Assembly (NCBI RefSeq): GCF_040954645.1
Contig: NC_092806.1
Coordinates: 127,494,952 to 127,558,951 of the forward strand
DNA length: 64,000 nt
Source: Diabrotica undecimpunctata
Taxonomy: Eukaryota > Arthropoda > Insecta > Coleoptera > Chrysomelidae
Direction: 5' to 3'
In this document: positions 44,120 to 55,599 of the stretch, one piece after another
Numbering within the stretch: the first letter of the stretch is position 1
Layout of the letters: each line of letters begins with the position of its first letter
Program-made: the position numbers and the translations under genes
The notes under the pieces: generated by a model
Databases searched by the model: none
What the model was told of the DNA's origin: nothing
What the model saw: only the letters and a program-made list of their open reading frames with translations

Positions 44120-44800
44120 ATGTAGGCTTTAGAGCCTGTTTTTTCTTCAAGTTTAGCCTCCTAAATTGTTTAAATTATCGCACCATCTTTTTCTTAGTTT
44201 GCCAATACTTCTTCGTCCATTTGGTGACTTATCTCGTGCTATTCATACTATCCTATCCTCTGACATTCTACTAATATGTTCGTCCCACTCCTGTTTTTGT
44301 TTTGTCACCCATCCATTTATGTCTTATACATTGCATGCTCTTCTTATGTTTTCGCTTCTCTCCCTATCTACCACACTTTTTCCTGATATTCGTCGAAATA
44401 TTTTCATCTCTGTTGTTTCTAGTAGTCGTCTCGTTTTAGATGTGTCAGGTCTTGTCTTCGCCGTGTATTTTAATATAGGTCTAACTGCTGCTTTATAGAT
44501 TCTTGGTTTTGTGTCTTGTCTTAGGTGTTTTTTCTTCCAGATTGTGTCATTAAGAGATCTCGCCGCTTTACTTGCTTTTAAGCTTTGTCGTCGTCTTCTT
44601 AACCATCTTCGTAACTAGTTATATCTATTCCCAGATATCTAAAAACCTTGCTTCCTGCTTTATAATTTTCGTACGCGGCGTAGTCTGCATAACATAATAT
44701 TTGGATTTCTTTGTTCCCCATTTTGTAACCATGACCTTTACGTACTGCTTGTATTATTTCGTCCATTATTATATTAAAGAGAAGTTTAATATCTCGAGAG
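44120..44800 (-). mobile_element. LINE RT end and C-terminal fragment
   Basis: Minus strand across frames: LLFNIIMDEIIQAVRKG, GNKEIQILCYADYAAY, GSKVFRYLGIDITSY, KPRIYKAAVRPILKYTAKTR and ETTEMKIFRRISGKSVVDR. ARDKSPNGRRSIGKLRKRW follows. The catalytic box reads YADY, with the second Asp replaced by Tyr. The ETTEM...RRI.GK and SPNGRRSIG motifs also appear at 55600-55830 and 57370-57800, so these belong to one family. Decayed. Confidence 0.65.
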
Positions 44801-45019
44801 AAGTTTTAATACCTCAAGATTCATTTGGCAGTATGCGCTCGTGTAATTCATTTTCTGATTTACATTTATTTGTTTTCGTTACGCATCTCCTTTCACAAGT
44901 AACTGTTACTTTTTCGCCTTTCCTTTCGTCTTTTTTTCCTGCTTTATGCCAGCTCTTCTTTTTCTTTGCCTTGGTTTAGTCGTTACACTACATGTATATG
45001 GCACTTGGTTATGCGATCT

Positions 45020-45720
45020 TTAAATCCATTTTTTCTGTGTGTCAGTCCCTACGGTTGCTCCAGTTTGAATACATTTTTACCAGAATATATCACTTAATAT
45101 TTAACATTCACAAAGAGTATGTATGGCAATTTATTATTCGATTTCCGTCCCTGCACCATTCATCGTATCTATGTTGTAGAGGTGTTTTCTCAGTAAAAGT
45201 AACATGTCACCATATATGTGCCATTTTTCAGTCCTCGTCTGCTAATCCAATAAACTAGACGAAAGCCTTATCTACTATGATTTTCATTATATTGTATTGG
45301 TTGTTATGACTTCTTTCCAGCAAATTTTGATTCTCATTTTATACGTCAACTTTCGTGATCGGGCAAAATGGTTGGGGGCCTTCGAAGTTTTCTCTCGAGC
45401 CTCCTTTTACCAAAGAATCTGCTTGTTCATTTCTTTAAACTCCTTCGTGTCCTAAAATTGATAGAGATAATTTATTGTCTCGTACCAGTTTATTAAGGAG
45501 ATCCTTACATGACATAACAGTTGGTTTACCGCTTATATTCACTTGTAGAGTTAGACCTCTTTAACATTGTTTTTATTTGTCTATTCCTTTGTCTTTTTGG
45601 TGAGACAGTTGAAAGTTGTCACTAGTTTTATATTTCTTAGAAACGTTAAAAGTTTGTTTGCTGGTAGCAAGAGCTGTGTGCATTTTCGATATTTCACAAG
45701 AATATAGGTTTACATTTAAC
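45020..45720 (-). mobile_element. RNase H segment of an R1/I/Loa-like LINE
   Basis: Minus strand, with stops, reads CEISKMHTALATSKQTFN, NISGKPTVMSCKDLLNKLV, LSLSILGHEGV and RNEQADSLVKGGSRENFEGP, then QPFCPITK. The GHEGV.RNEQADSLVKGGS piece is the RNase H ending (GH.G..GNE.AD.LA..G). Beyond it, AIHTLCEC is a fragment of the cysteine-rich tail seen in such LINEs. Its 5' end meets the LINE at 45722-46540. Confidence 0.6.
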
Positions 45721-45721
45721 A

Positions 45722-46540
45722 AATTTTGTCTTCTTCTTCCTCAGCTTCTCCCTTTTCAAGGGTCATAGTTCTTTGCCACTCATGTCTGTCCATCGTGTCT
45801 TTTTTTACCTAAACCTTTCACTCTTAAGTACTCTGCCACACAGTCCTTCCATCTTCACCTTGGTTTTCCTCTACCTCCCTTTCCAGAGACTTTTAACAGC
45901 TCTATCCCTCGCTCTACAGGAAAGATGCCCTCTCCCTTACCTTCTCTGTCAGTATATCCATATCAAGAATAAACAGGTAAAGACTCAGTGAAGAGGTGCA
46001 AACCAACCGTTACTGGAAAACTTTCGGTCAATCCGACATAAGTCGTTACTTTGGTGTACGCTCGCTCATACATATCCTTCATGAGCCTTACGTACTTCTC
46101 AAGAATCCATTTCTTTCACATACTTCTCCATAGCTCTTGTCTAGGAATTATGCCTTCTCAAGATCTATAAATACCAAATGTAGCTTTCTTTTCTTCTCGC
46201 CATATTTCTCTATCAACTGTCTCAAAGCAAACAAGGCATTCGTTGTCCTCCTTGACCTCTCATACATCTTTCTAGCCGCTTTGTCCTCCATAACCTTCTT
46301 TTGCACTTTATCGTTCTACCACAAGTTTCTTTGTCTCTAGAGGGCTTTTTCCTAGCACTTCCTCTCCCACTCGTATCACAACTTTGCTGTTGGCTTCTCA
46401 CCAATCATTTACCTTATCTTTTTTCCTCAGCACTCTACTCTTAAATACTTTTGCCAAATCCTGACCCTTTAACTTTCATCTCTTTACTTTTTGATGTCCT
46501 ACTTGCTTTCCTTTTCACCTTACCTTTATCTCCCTCTCTA
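45722..46540 (-). mobile_element. Decayed LINE RT and C-terminus
   Basis: Minus strand in many frames: SLETKKLVVER, SAKEGYGGQSG, ATFGIYRS (the motif A region), PRQELWRSM, LEKYVRLMKDMYERAYTKV and VGLTESFPVTVGLHL (motif B region). The C-terminus reads GKGGRGKPR, RWKDCVAEYLRVKGL and VAKNYDP. The tail is GGAAGAAGAAG at about 45725-45735. The LINE family with KLHLVFIDLEKAYDRVPR and NSDP endings is recognisable. Heavy decay; the catalytic motifs are lost. Confidence 0.6.
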
Positions 46541-47508
46541 TACATTGGAAATGAGTATATTAACAGAGTTGTGATAGAATTTAAAAAACTTATCAAATGT
46601 GCAAATATGAAAGGATATAATTAGATGCTGCACCGATATCAGAGGTAGAAGATCACACTAGGGAAGAGAGAATGATGCAAATTGCACAAACTATGATATC
46701 AAATGAAGCGGAGGTCACCCTTCGAGTACTCATACTACGACCTATGGGATCTAATTCGTTCTCCTTTTCTTGCCTTTTCTGATGGTTTTTACGTTATTAA
46801 AGCATATAAACAAGCTAGCTTTTGAACCTTCGCGAGGTTTTATCCTAGTGTACATCTGTTCTAGGGACACGTTACGAAAAGACTAAGTTATAATTTTAAT
46901 TTTTGCTAAAAAATCGAAATGAAGTACACTATAAGATAGAAGAAAGTTTTCTTAAGGTATTAGACTACAAAAATATTTTCACATTCTCGATATTGAGTTC
47001 AATCCTCAAAGTAGATTTGCAAATATATTAAGTAGGTAGATTTTATTATCTTCAGTTACTGATTAGCACATTAAAAAATCAACAAGTTGGCAACATCTAC
47101 GAAATAAACGAGGTCTTTACTTATTGCTTGTGAGGTCATTGGCTTTTCAAATCACCTAATTTATTGGCAACGAATGCAGGTAATATCAGATAATTTACAT
47201 TTTATACGAGACCGTACACCTAATGTATTATTTACGGGTTGCCGGTATGGCGGCCAGACATTTCGAGAAAAAAAAACGATTAATGTCTCTCAAGTTTTTT
47301 ACGAGCAGAACTGCAGAGCTTAGTGTATGCTTCTCAGGAATTACACATGAGAACGTTTGTAATTACTAAGCGAGTATATTCATGTATACGAACAATCACC
47401 AATTAATAGTGAAGTGAATCAATACTCTTCTTTTATTTCCCATTTTATAATTCATTTAAACTACTGCGGGATGGGTTTATATGTTCAAATATATGCTCTG
47501 TTTCATCC
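46541..47508. other. Spacer, nothing recognised
   Basis: No recognisable gene. It ends at the left TSD of a short RTE insertion. Confidence 0.5.
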
Positions 47509-47516
47509 TATAGGGA

Positions 47517-47849
47517 AATATCGTGGACAGAATACGTCACAAACAAACAGGTTCTGAGAAGGATGAATAAAGAAATAGAAATTTTAAATTCAATTAAAAC
47601 AAGAAAATTGGAATATCTCGGACATATTAGACGTGGAGAAAAATACACCTTGCTCCAAATGATTATGCAGGGAAAGATCCAAGGAAAGAGAAGCATAGGG
47701 AGGCGTAGAATATCATGGCTGTGCATGTGCAACCCGAGAGAGTGGTACTAATGTACATCAAATGAACTTTTCAGAGCAGCCGTCTCAAAAGTCCGAATAG
47801 CTATGATGATTGCTGACTTCGGCCGCGGGAGAAGGCACTTGAAGAAGAA
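47517..47849 (+). mobile_element. RTE LINE 3' end, 333 bp, 8-bp TSD
   Basis: Flanked by TATAGGGA at 47509-47516 and 47850-47857. It encodes REISWTEYVTNKQVLRRMNK, YLGHIRRGEKYTLLQMIMQG and GKIQGKRSIGRRRISWL. After a stop, NELFRAAVSKVRIAMMIADF follows. The 3' tail is TTGAAGAAGAA. Only the C-terminal domain is included because of extreme 5' truncation. Good codon preservation suggests it is young. Confidence 0.85.
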
Positions 47850-47857
47850 TATAGGGA

Positions 47858-48125
47858 GAATGAGAGATAGAAAGATAGAACTCTATAGGATCTTTTCAGG
47901 CAAACTATTTGTCAACTAGGACTCATCTCCTACTATCTTCTTACTATTATGAGTCCACGCTAATAATTTATAGGTATATTATACGCTTTGAGGTATATTA
48001 ATGCCCATCACAAGAGTAAGTTTGTTATATTAACAGGTCGCAAAAGTTCGGTAGACACAATAATACAAAACTAAATTATCAAGCTCTTCATCAGTAGTTA
48101 TTATAAGAATTTTATAAGCGGTCCA
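47858..48125. other. Spacer, nothing recognised
   Basis: No recognisable coding sequence. Confidence 0.4.
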
Positions 48126-48333
48126 ATCACTTACGAATAAAGGTAAACAAATTTCTTTGGTTTCGATTAAGGCTCATTATGGAATTAACGGAAATGAAAT
48201 AGTGGATAGACTAGCAAAGGATGCTACTACAACAGGGGAAACGATAGAAGAACCATTAATGACTGTCACTGATCTACGACAATGGTTTAAGAAAAAACAA
48301 ATGGTACAGTGGCAATAGGAATATGACATCTCA

Positions 48334-48705
48334 TTGAAAGTTATAAGATTTCATGATATCCAACCAAAAATTCATCATAGAAAACCGTGGTTTTACGGTA
48401 TTACAAATCGGCACTTCATTAAGACCTTAAACAGAGCAGGGAAAAAACATGGTTTATATCTATCCCACAAAAATAAACTAGGGTTGGTCAATTCTCAAAA
48501 CTACACTTGCGGAGAGTTGGGTACATTAGAACATGTGATTTTCGATTGCTCAAGCTTCCAGCTGCTAAACCAAACGTTATACAAAAATCTACAAACAGCA
48601 GGAGCTACTGTCCCCACCAATTTAAATGCCATTCTATGTACACTTAATATAAATTTCTACAAAATTGTTTATAACCATCTAAAAAATATGAAAATTAATA
48701 TTTAG
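48334..48705 (+). CDS. C-terminal domain of an I/Loa-like LINE
   Basis: A 123-residue open frame after the RNase H. It contains HHRKPWFYGITNRHFIKTLN, KHGLYLSHKNKLGLVNSQN and the Cys/His cluster C..GTLEH...DC, which is the nucleic-acid-binding tail of these LINE proteins. It terminates at INI followed by the A-rich 3' UTR, so this is the true protein end. Its true start lies upstream: the stop at 48316 separates it from RNase H. Confidence 0.65.
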   Translation: MKVIRFHDIQPKIHHRKPWFYGITNRHFIKTLNRAGKKHGLYLSHKNKLGLVNSQNYTCGELGTLEHVIFDCSSFQLLNQTLYKNLQTAGATVPTNLNAILCTLNINFYKIVYNHLKNMKINI

Positions 48706-49007
48706 AAAAAAAAAACAAAAACAAAAAAATTAAAAAAAAAATAAAATTAAATAAATAAAAAAGATAAAAAAAACACATATATGAAAAACAAACACAAAGA
48801 GGGCCTAAACCTCCGAGGTGTTGAATGGGGTTTAGGTCTTAGCGCTGTGGAAAAAAATTTTTTTACATTTTTAATAGTTAGTATTAGTATTTAGTTTTAG
48901 CATTTAGTATTAGTTATTATTAGTATTTTTTAAAATATAATGGATCTCAGTTAAAGCTAGGAACTTTTGAATTGGACAATTGGTTTAAACCAAGGTCATT
49001 AATCTAA

Positions 49008-49034
49008 ACACACACACACACACACACACACACA
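49008..49034. repeat. (CA)n microsatellite at a LINE 3' end
   Basis: A short CA dinucleotide run just beyond the 3' UTR of the I/Loa-like LINE. It may be the tail of that element; no TSD was verified. Confidence 0.8.
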
Positions 49035-49290
49035 ATAATTTAGCGTACTAAATAGAATGCAGTCATAGTGCCAAATATATATTGGAAATTTTCACTGGAC
49101 AATATTTAACCTTTAGCCTTATTATATTTAAGTTTTAGCCTTAACATTCGGGTAGTGGCGCTATAGTTTCTTACCAGTTTAGTTGCCCCGATGTCAAAGA
49201 CCAGTTGGGTCTAAAAAATGGAAACAAAAGGATTTTTTTATTTTGTAGGAATAGTAAAAAAAATTAAACTTTATTAAACTAAACAGAAGA
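49035..49290. other. Spacer next to the Harbinger transposase gene
   Basis: No recognisable coding sequence. If the Harbinger element extends here, this would hold its 3' end; no inverted repeat was recognised. Confidence 0.4.
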
Positions 49291-49407
49291 TTGCTAAATC
49301 TTAAAAAAAATGTCTTTAATTATGTATTCTTACGAATGAAATGAAATTATTATGAACCAATGCATTTGCTAAATCTTTAAAAAAATGTCTTTAATTATGT
49401 ATTCTTA
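49291..49407. repeat. 42-bp direct repeat at the end of the Harbinger gene
   Basis: The 42-base unit starting TTGCTAAATCTTAAAAA occurs at 49291-49332 and 49366-49407 with one mismatch. The second unit contains the last stop codon of the transposase. The duplication spans 75 bases per period. Confidence 0.85.
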
Positions 49408-49761
49408 GTGCCGTGTAAAAATTCGTTTAGCTACAAAATTTCTACGTACAGCAGCACCTGCGGTACCAATTTCATTTTCTTCCTGAACATCAACATTAGG
49501 GAGTGGAACTGGGTTTGCTCATTAAATTTCTTCCTCTGGTATTTCACTACCTAAAGACAAATTATGGAGTACACAAGCTCTAATAAAATGAGTAATATCT
49601 TCAATCTTTCATAGTTTCAAATGATATAATTGATTCCATTTTTTCAGGAGACCAAAACAATGTTCAATTTATCTATTTGTAGCCAATTTCAAATAATAAT
49701 TTGTTTTTTAACTTCTGCAAGGTTGCTGTGATGTCTATATGGAGTCAATATTGCTCTGTAT
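49405..49761 (-). pseudogene. PIF/Harbinger transposase C-terminal half
   Basis: Minus strand, allowing for small frame slips: ILTPYRHHSNLAEVKK, YYLKLATNR, IEHCFGLLKKWNQLYHLKL, KIEDITHFIRACVLHNLSLG and SEIPEEEI, then NPVPLPNVDVQEENEIGTAG and AAVRRNFVAKRIFTRH to a stop at 49405. IEHCFGLLK holds the last acidic catalytic residue of Harbinger DDE transposases, and RACVLHN is a hallmark of this family. Defects include stops after NR and KL and a shift after EEEI. A 1,508-bp LINE inserted just upstream (49773-51280) separates it from the rest of the gene, which should lie at 51292 and beyond but is not readable. Confidence 0.85.
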
Positions 49762-50146
49762 TGGCTTTTTCAACTTTAATATATAGAAAATCTTAACAGA
49801 GAAAAAGAATTCAGAGCATTCTGTAAGAAAGTTAACATCAACAGAAAATAATTCAAGGCAACCACAAAACAATGCAGAAGTCAGAATGGCGACCTATTAA
49901 CAACAAGGAAAGATGTATTGAATAGATGGGTGGAATACTTTAACCAATCACTTAATATAGAGGAAGAAGAAGAAAACCTGCAAGACGAAAGAGATGAGGT
50001 AAGGGGAACAGACGAGAGGGAAGAGGAACCACAAATATTGGAATATTTTGCACCATATACAAAAAAGGAGATTGACTGCTCTAACCACAGAGGAATTACG
50101 GTTCTAAATACAGCGTATAAAATATTTTTTACAGTGCTGTCACGGT

Positions 50147-50518
50147 ATGGAACCATATGCAGAAAGGATAGTAAGAAAATACCAGGCTGGTTTCAGAGGT
50201 GGTAAATCGACAATTCATCAGATTGCAACCCTAAAACAAATTTTGGAAAAAATACTGGAATATGGCATTGATACTCATCACATATTTATAGACTACAAAG
50301 CAGCCTACGACTCTGTGAACAGAAGAGAAATGTTCAAAGCAATGAAAGATCTAGGAATACCAAATAAGTTGGTAAATTTAACACAACTAACTTTTGAAAA
50401 AGTTGAACGTAGAGTACGAATTCAGGGGAAACTGTCTGAACCTTTTAAAACAAATAACGGGCTACGCCAGGAAGACCATATCTCTTGTATACTGTTCAAT
50501 CTGGCTTTGGAAAAGTAA
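50147..50518 (+). pseudogene. LINE family F reverse transcriptase palm
   Basis: A 123-residue open frame with FRGGKSTIHQIATLKQILEK, motif A IFIDYKAAYDSVNRREM, NLTQLTFEKVERRVRIQG and the motif B region QEDHISCILFNLALEK. QED is unusual where most RTs have QGD or QGC. The catalytic YADDINILFG follows the stop at 50518 in another frame, near 50582. Confidence 0.85.
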
Positions 50519-50886
50519 TACGTATGTAACAAATCACAACCACGGGTTCAGTATATAATAAATCAGTGCAAATCCTGGCTTATGCTGATGATATCAATAT
50601 TTTGTTTGGAAAAACACTGTACGAGAGGCATATATAGCATTAAAAGAATCAGCTACAAATATGGGTTTAATAATACACATCAACAAAATGAAGTATATAA
50701 AAACAAGCACGCAACCACAAATCATACGTGCACTTGTTATATAAAACGACGTCATCGAAGCAGTGAACGAACTTAAATCCACAATTATATCGAGAAATAC
50801 AAAAATAAAACTCCACAAAACAATAATACACCCAGTCCTAAAATATGGTTCAGTTGTTCATATCTTGAACAAAAAATAATGAAAAC

Positions 50887-51165
50887 ATGTTAGGATATTT
50901 CGAAGGAAAAGTACTAAGGCGAATCTATGGAGCAGTGGATGACAATGGAGTGTGGAGAAGACGGTACAACCTCAAACTTCATAGAATATACCAGAAACCT
51001 AATATCGCAAAACATATTAAGATAGGACGTCTGAGGTGGATAGGGCATCTAATGCGGACGGAGCAAAATTACCAAGCTAAAAAACGCTCCTTGATAGACC
51101 CATTGGTCAGGGAAGAAGAGGAAGATTCAGAACAAGGTTTCCTGATAACATCGATGAAGACATGA
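50887..51165 (+). pseudogene. LINE family F C-terminal domain
   Basis: Open frame beginning MLGYFEGKVLRRIYGAVDDN, with WRRRYNLKLHRIYQKPNIAK and GRLRWIGHLMRTEQNYQAKK. A frameshift near 51115 leads out to the true end, RKAMDRDDWREILEEARTHA, GL and a stop before the (GAT)n tail. Confidence 0.85.
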
Positions 51166-51291
51166 GAAATCTGGGAATACGTGCTTGGCGGAGAAAGGCG
51201 ATGGATAGAGACGACTGGAGGGAAATTCTTGAGGAGGCTAGGACCCACGCAGGATTGTAAAGCCCGAATGATGATGATGATGGCTTTTTCA

Positions 51292-52844
51292 GCATTAAAA
51301 TAACGTGCAAATTAAATATTACTTGATTTATATCTAAAACACAGCTCGTCATTTTCACTGTCAATAAACAAGCAAACTCTTTCCAATCACAAGTACTACT
51401 ATGACAAATTTATTAGACCATTAGTTTTAAATCGGTTTGGGACTATCTTTAAACTAAGGTATCAGTTTTTACGAATGGTCAAAAACCCAAATACAGGCTA
51501 TGAGGGATTCAATACATATCTAAATCTTTTCATAACCTTGTTAATTGACAAGGAACTGTCTTTAATATGGAGCAAAAAAGGTAAAACTGAGAGGCAGACA
51601 AACATTTCCTCGTAAAATCTGCAGTGCATATGAATTATATCAAAAGAATTTACTGTAAATAATTTCTTAGTAATACTGTTAGAAAAGGTTATAAAAGGAT
51701 TTTTCCAATTCAATTTAGAAATTACTTGTTTTATACTTTCATTGCTAGAGCAATTTACTTTCGTACTTCTTATCCTGTACAGTAGGTTGGACCATAGGCT
51801 ACCGAGTATCTAGCGATAATCCAAAACAATCGCAAATTCGTGAAATATACTCTAGTTACTTTATTTGATTTATGTGAATATGCATTATGTCGTTTAATTA
51901 AAGCGTAGATTCAAATTATTCTCCCTTTTTTGTTCTATGTAAATGATTTAAAAAATAAATATTTGGACGAGATTTAATTACCCAAAACCTGCCATAAAAT
52001 TTTCTACCAGCCATAAAAAGAAATGATTATATGTAATAACAAATAATAAATCTCGTAATTAAACTGAAACAATTACAGAGACATAATTCTAACTTAAAAA
52101 AAAAATGAATAAAAATATTATGTTAAAATGCGATTAAAAACTTTTGCCCGAAAAAAGTTTTTCGGCTAAGATTGGCGTCGTATTCTAACTTCTGGTTTAT
52201 TATAATAAATTCGTCTAATCGTGTAACGTGTAGTCTAGTGTGTTTTCTCATGTCCAGTTGTTTGGTTATTTATTATATTTGGAATCTGCGGCCGGATTTG
52301 TTTTGTAATAAACGGTATGTTAAGATCGTTATGAAGAGTTAGATTGCTGACATACCAAGAAGCTATTAGGGATATGAGAACTTTGTATTGTAATTTTTAG
52401 CACTTTTCATTTTTGCTCTGCCAACAAGCACATCCAGACGCCATATAATCAAATATTTTTCTTAAGTTCTATCGGATATTGGAAACTATTATCTCTATGC
52501 CACTGTTGACCATCCCTCTGAACCATTCATTCAGCTTTCTAAGCCAAAATAGTCTTGGATTTCTAGTTACTTCCATGTAACAAAGATCAAAGATCAATAC
52601 ATTATCGACAACCCCTGAGAATGTTTCTGAGAATTTTTAAATGCTTCCTGAAACAAAGAGGTCGAAATTATCATTATCATTCGCGAGATACTAAACTTCA
52701 TTCATTCTGGTATACAAAACAATGTAGCGAAGGTTTGAAAGTGGTCGAAAACGGAAAAGTTCTAATGCTAAAAACAGGTTAAATGTTTTGACTGCTTCCA
52801 GAAATCGCCATTGAACATAATACAATGCCAGTTAAGCAAGCTAG
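51292..52844. other. Long spacer, nothing recognised
   Basis: The first part should hold the N-terminal half of the Harbinger transposase gene, but I cannot read convincing motifs. The rest is AT-rich and unrecognised. Confidence 0.4.
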
Positions 52845-53105
52845 TTTAAAGGCGAAAAGGAAATGCGAAAGCGTGGGAGTACCGGTACGAAACGAATACC
52901 TATATACGTTAAGCTTTGCAGACCATCAAGTAGTGATTGCACAAGACCAAGAAGACCTCAGTTACATGATGAAGAATTTACAACAAGAATATACCAAGGC
53001 TGGCCTAGATAATAACCTCGCGAAAACAGCTTACCTATCTACAAGTGAAGAACAATCTATCTACAAATCGACAACAACGTAACAATCAAAGGAAAGGATC
53101 AACTC
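52845..53105 (+). mobile_element. LINE family C copy 3 (RT fragment)
   Basis: Plus strand encodes KRKCESVGVPVRNEYLYTLS, FADHQVVIAQDQEDLSYMMK and LQQEYTKAGLDNNLAKTAYL. It is a close relative of copies 1 and 2, but the catalytic FADD is FADH, and a short deletion occurs at the end (EEQSIYKS). It joins directly to an unrelated LINE fragment at about 53105. Confidence 0.85.
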
Positions 53106-53760
53106 AAATACTGTTTGTAAGAGTTAATTGACCTTATACGACTGGTTGAAAATGAAAGTCAAATATTTGGTCTGCAGTTAAACATATCAAAGACAAAGAT
53201 CATGAAAGTGGATAGACTACATAACTATCATCCACACATAACCACGATTGATTGGTTTGAGGTTATGAGCTCATACTTATATCTGGGATCATTGATCACA
53301 AACACAGGATCACTAACGGAAGCAATAAAACGTAAATGTGATCAAGCAAAAGTCGCCATAGGAAAAATGGCCAAAATATGAAAGAATTCTCAAATTTCAC
53401 AAACTCTAAAAATGAGGTTGATTAACTACTTAATATTACCAATACTGACGTACATATGTGAATCTTGTAACCTACGACAATCGGAAAGAAGAAACATAGA
53501 CGCCACTGAAATGTTATGAGAGCAGCTACAGAAAACATGGAAAGACTTATTATCCAAGGAAAGGTAGAAGGCCGAAGACCACGAGGAAGATCTTCAACAA
53601 GATATATGGACCAAATTATAGGAATATGCAAAAGACCTATTCATGAGTTAAAATGACCAGAGACAGAGATCTTTGGAGACAAACAATACACGACAATCAC
53701 GAGATGACCACTACACTCCCTCCGTGGGGTCAGGACTGAAGAGACAGAAATATTCATGAA
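53106..53760 (+). mobile_element. LINE thumb and C-terminal fragment (RTE-like)
   Basis: Plus strand, broken: LIRLVENESQIFGLQLNISK, IMKVDRLHNYHPHITTIDWF, YLYLGSLITNTGSLTEAIKR, KCDQAKVAIGKMAK, KMRLINYLILPILTYICESC, MERLIIQGKVEGRRPRGRSS and TRYMDQIIGICKRPIHELK. RDRDLWRQTIHDNHEMTT follows. The GKVEGRRPRGR and VR..C..AK...GKM motifs indicate the RTE/BovB side. No catalytic box remains. Confidence 0.65.
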
Positions 53761-55595
53761 GTGTATCTACCTTGAGTTGTCGTGTTATTATATGAGAAGA
53801 TTAATAATTCATGGATCGGAATATTCATTTAAAATCATACTATAAGCTAGTTTTAGTTAAAGATGAAGCTAACTAAAAGCTCAAAGATACATTATTGAAA
53901 TTTCAGCATACCAAGGTAGGCTGGTAGGTATTCACTCTGTATAGGCATAGTCATTATTCCTACAAAAGTCAAAAGTGAGATCACATGCAGCCAGGTATTT
54001 TACAGATGAGCTAATTGAGTTGTAGTAGAAAATTGGCCAGCATGTAAATGCTATCGACCGTTTATCTAGATAAGTACCCAAAAAGTAAGTAAAATAAAAT
54101 ACAAGTTATCATAATGTATCACTTTACGAATTTTATATTTTGATAATAGGAAAATGGATTATTCATAACGGTAGATAACGCATTTGTTTAAACAACTCCT
54201 TATCAGCTGATATACATTTGTGTATGAATTTTCTGTTTATTCTAGATAGCCTTAATATGTTGCGACTACGATAATTTTATTGATAACAGCGAATTTTGAA
54301 GTCGCATTATGGGTCAAAAGAGTGAACACGTTTTTATTTGAATAACTAAACTGGAAATTTTCTCAAAAGCGTTCTTTGGTATCAAAAAACGTTACGAGTT
54401 AGATACCAATTTTATAAAACCAGATCACAAAGTAAATGTGAAAAACTATCGGTCTACAATATGTACTAGAGAAGTACATGTACATGTACTACATATCTAA
54501 ATGTAGTAGTAGTACTATTATAGACAACGCACTACCTACTCGTATGTTTGATTTCAACGCCTTCTTTGCGCCAGGCTGATAAAATTTAAGAAACCTGAGG
54601 AAAAGCAAAATATGTTCCAATATTTAGCTGTCAGAAGTTTTCGATTATCAAACAATTGATTAAATAGTAATCAATATAAAACATATAATTAAGCCGCAAA
54701 AATAATTCCATACATCATAAAAAATGGTGTTCATTTCATATTTACAATTAAAAAAAAATTAAATAAAAGAATTTCGGTAAATTTGCAGTATATTCGCAAA
54801 ATAACTGCTTGTTCTAACATACTAGTTGTTAGGCCTCGTATACCCTTGAGACAAACCAAATATTTTCATTTAATATGATGCACGTGACTAAAGACTATCA
54901 AACTTTTTCCAATCACGTTGTTAAGTTTAAGCAGTCACCAATGCATGTGGTGTCTATATAATAATTTGTGTAATTATTGGTTCATTTGTATTCAAATCAT
55001 GATAATTGAAATCTCAAATCCGGAAAAACCGGAATATTTGAAATAGCATTCAAAACATTTTCTGGTCTTGCCCAGACAACTTGTCCAATATTTAATAATT
55101 TTTTATTGAGCAAAATACCACTCCAAGTAATTCTCATAACTTTTTAAAAATACAAAAAATGATAAAAAGCAAAAAATTAAATCAATCATGCTTTAAGAAT
55201 TAGTCCATGGCTTTTATCAGTAATATTATATTTATAACACTAATATATGAAATCGTTTAAAATTAAACATATATTTTGAAATTGCTTACAATCAGTACAT
55301 TTCCGATGACCTTTAACTTGCCCCATGTTGATGTTTACAAATCTTCTGAATAATAAATCCTACTCCTAAAATATCAGTTCTAAAAATAGTAGGCGATCTT
55401 TTTTTATTTATCAATGCAAATTAATTCAAATCGAAATGATTCGCATAAATTGATTACGTAAGTTATTTGTGAAAACAATTGAAGTCTAGTGTAATCCGTT
55501 TTCAAAGAATGTTCGTAACGCGAACATATTTATTGAGGACATTTGCTTTCAGTGTCAGCAGGTATTTTATAAATTACGAGGATTGTGCACTTTAC
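53761..55595. other. Long spacer, nothing recognised
   Basis: AT-rich with no recognisable gene. A perfect 18-bp palindrome AGTACATGTACATGTACT lies at 54473-54490; it stands alone without other structure. Confidence 0.5.
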
Positions 55596-55599
55596 TTAC

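Larger units (their letters stand above)
48130..49034 (+). mobile_element. I/Loa-like LINE: RNase H end, C-terminus and 3' UTR
   Basis: Plus strand: GKQISLVSIKAHYGINGNEI and VDRLAKDATT form the RNase H end (H.GI.GNE..D.LA). A TMTVTDLRQW-like linker follows, with one stop at 48316. The open frame 48334-48705 holds KPWFYGITNRHFIKTLNRAG and a zinc-like tail, YTCGELGTLEHVIFDCSSF. The 3' UTR has an A-rich segment and a hairpin CCTAAACC/GGTTTAGG (48804-48811 with 48829-48836). It ends near a (CA)n run at 49008-49034, which may be its 3' tail. Confidence 0.75.
49773..51280 (+). mobile_element. LINE family F, 1.5 kb, inserted in a Harbinger gene, 11-bp TSD
   Basis: Flanked by exact TGGCTTTTTCA copies (49762-49772 and 51281-51291). 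It starts with an EEP-to-RT linker (REKEFRAFCKKVNINRK; RWVEYFNQSLNIEEEEENLQ) and passes into RT. The RT carries YQAGFRGGKSTIHQIATLKQ, motif A HIFIDYKAAYDSV, LRQEDHISCILFNLALE (motif B) and YADDINILFG. The C-terminus reads GKVLRRIYGAVDDNGVWRRR and RLRWIGHLMRTEQNYQAKKR, then WREILEEARTHAGL and a stop. The 3' tail is (GAT)n at 51266-51280. Frameshifts disable it. Confidence 0.9.

Noticed and set aside
54473..54490. Perfect 18-bp palindrome AGTACATGTACATGTACT
   Set aside because: Isolated, low complexity and without a partner site or element; likely chance.
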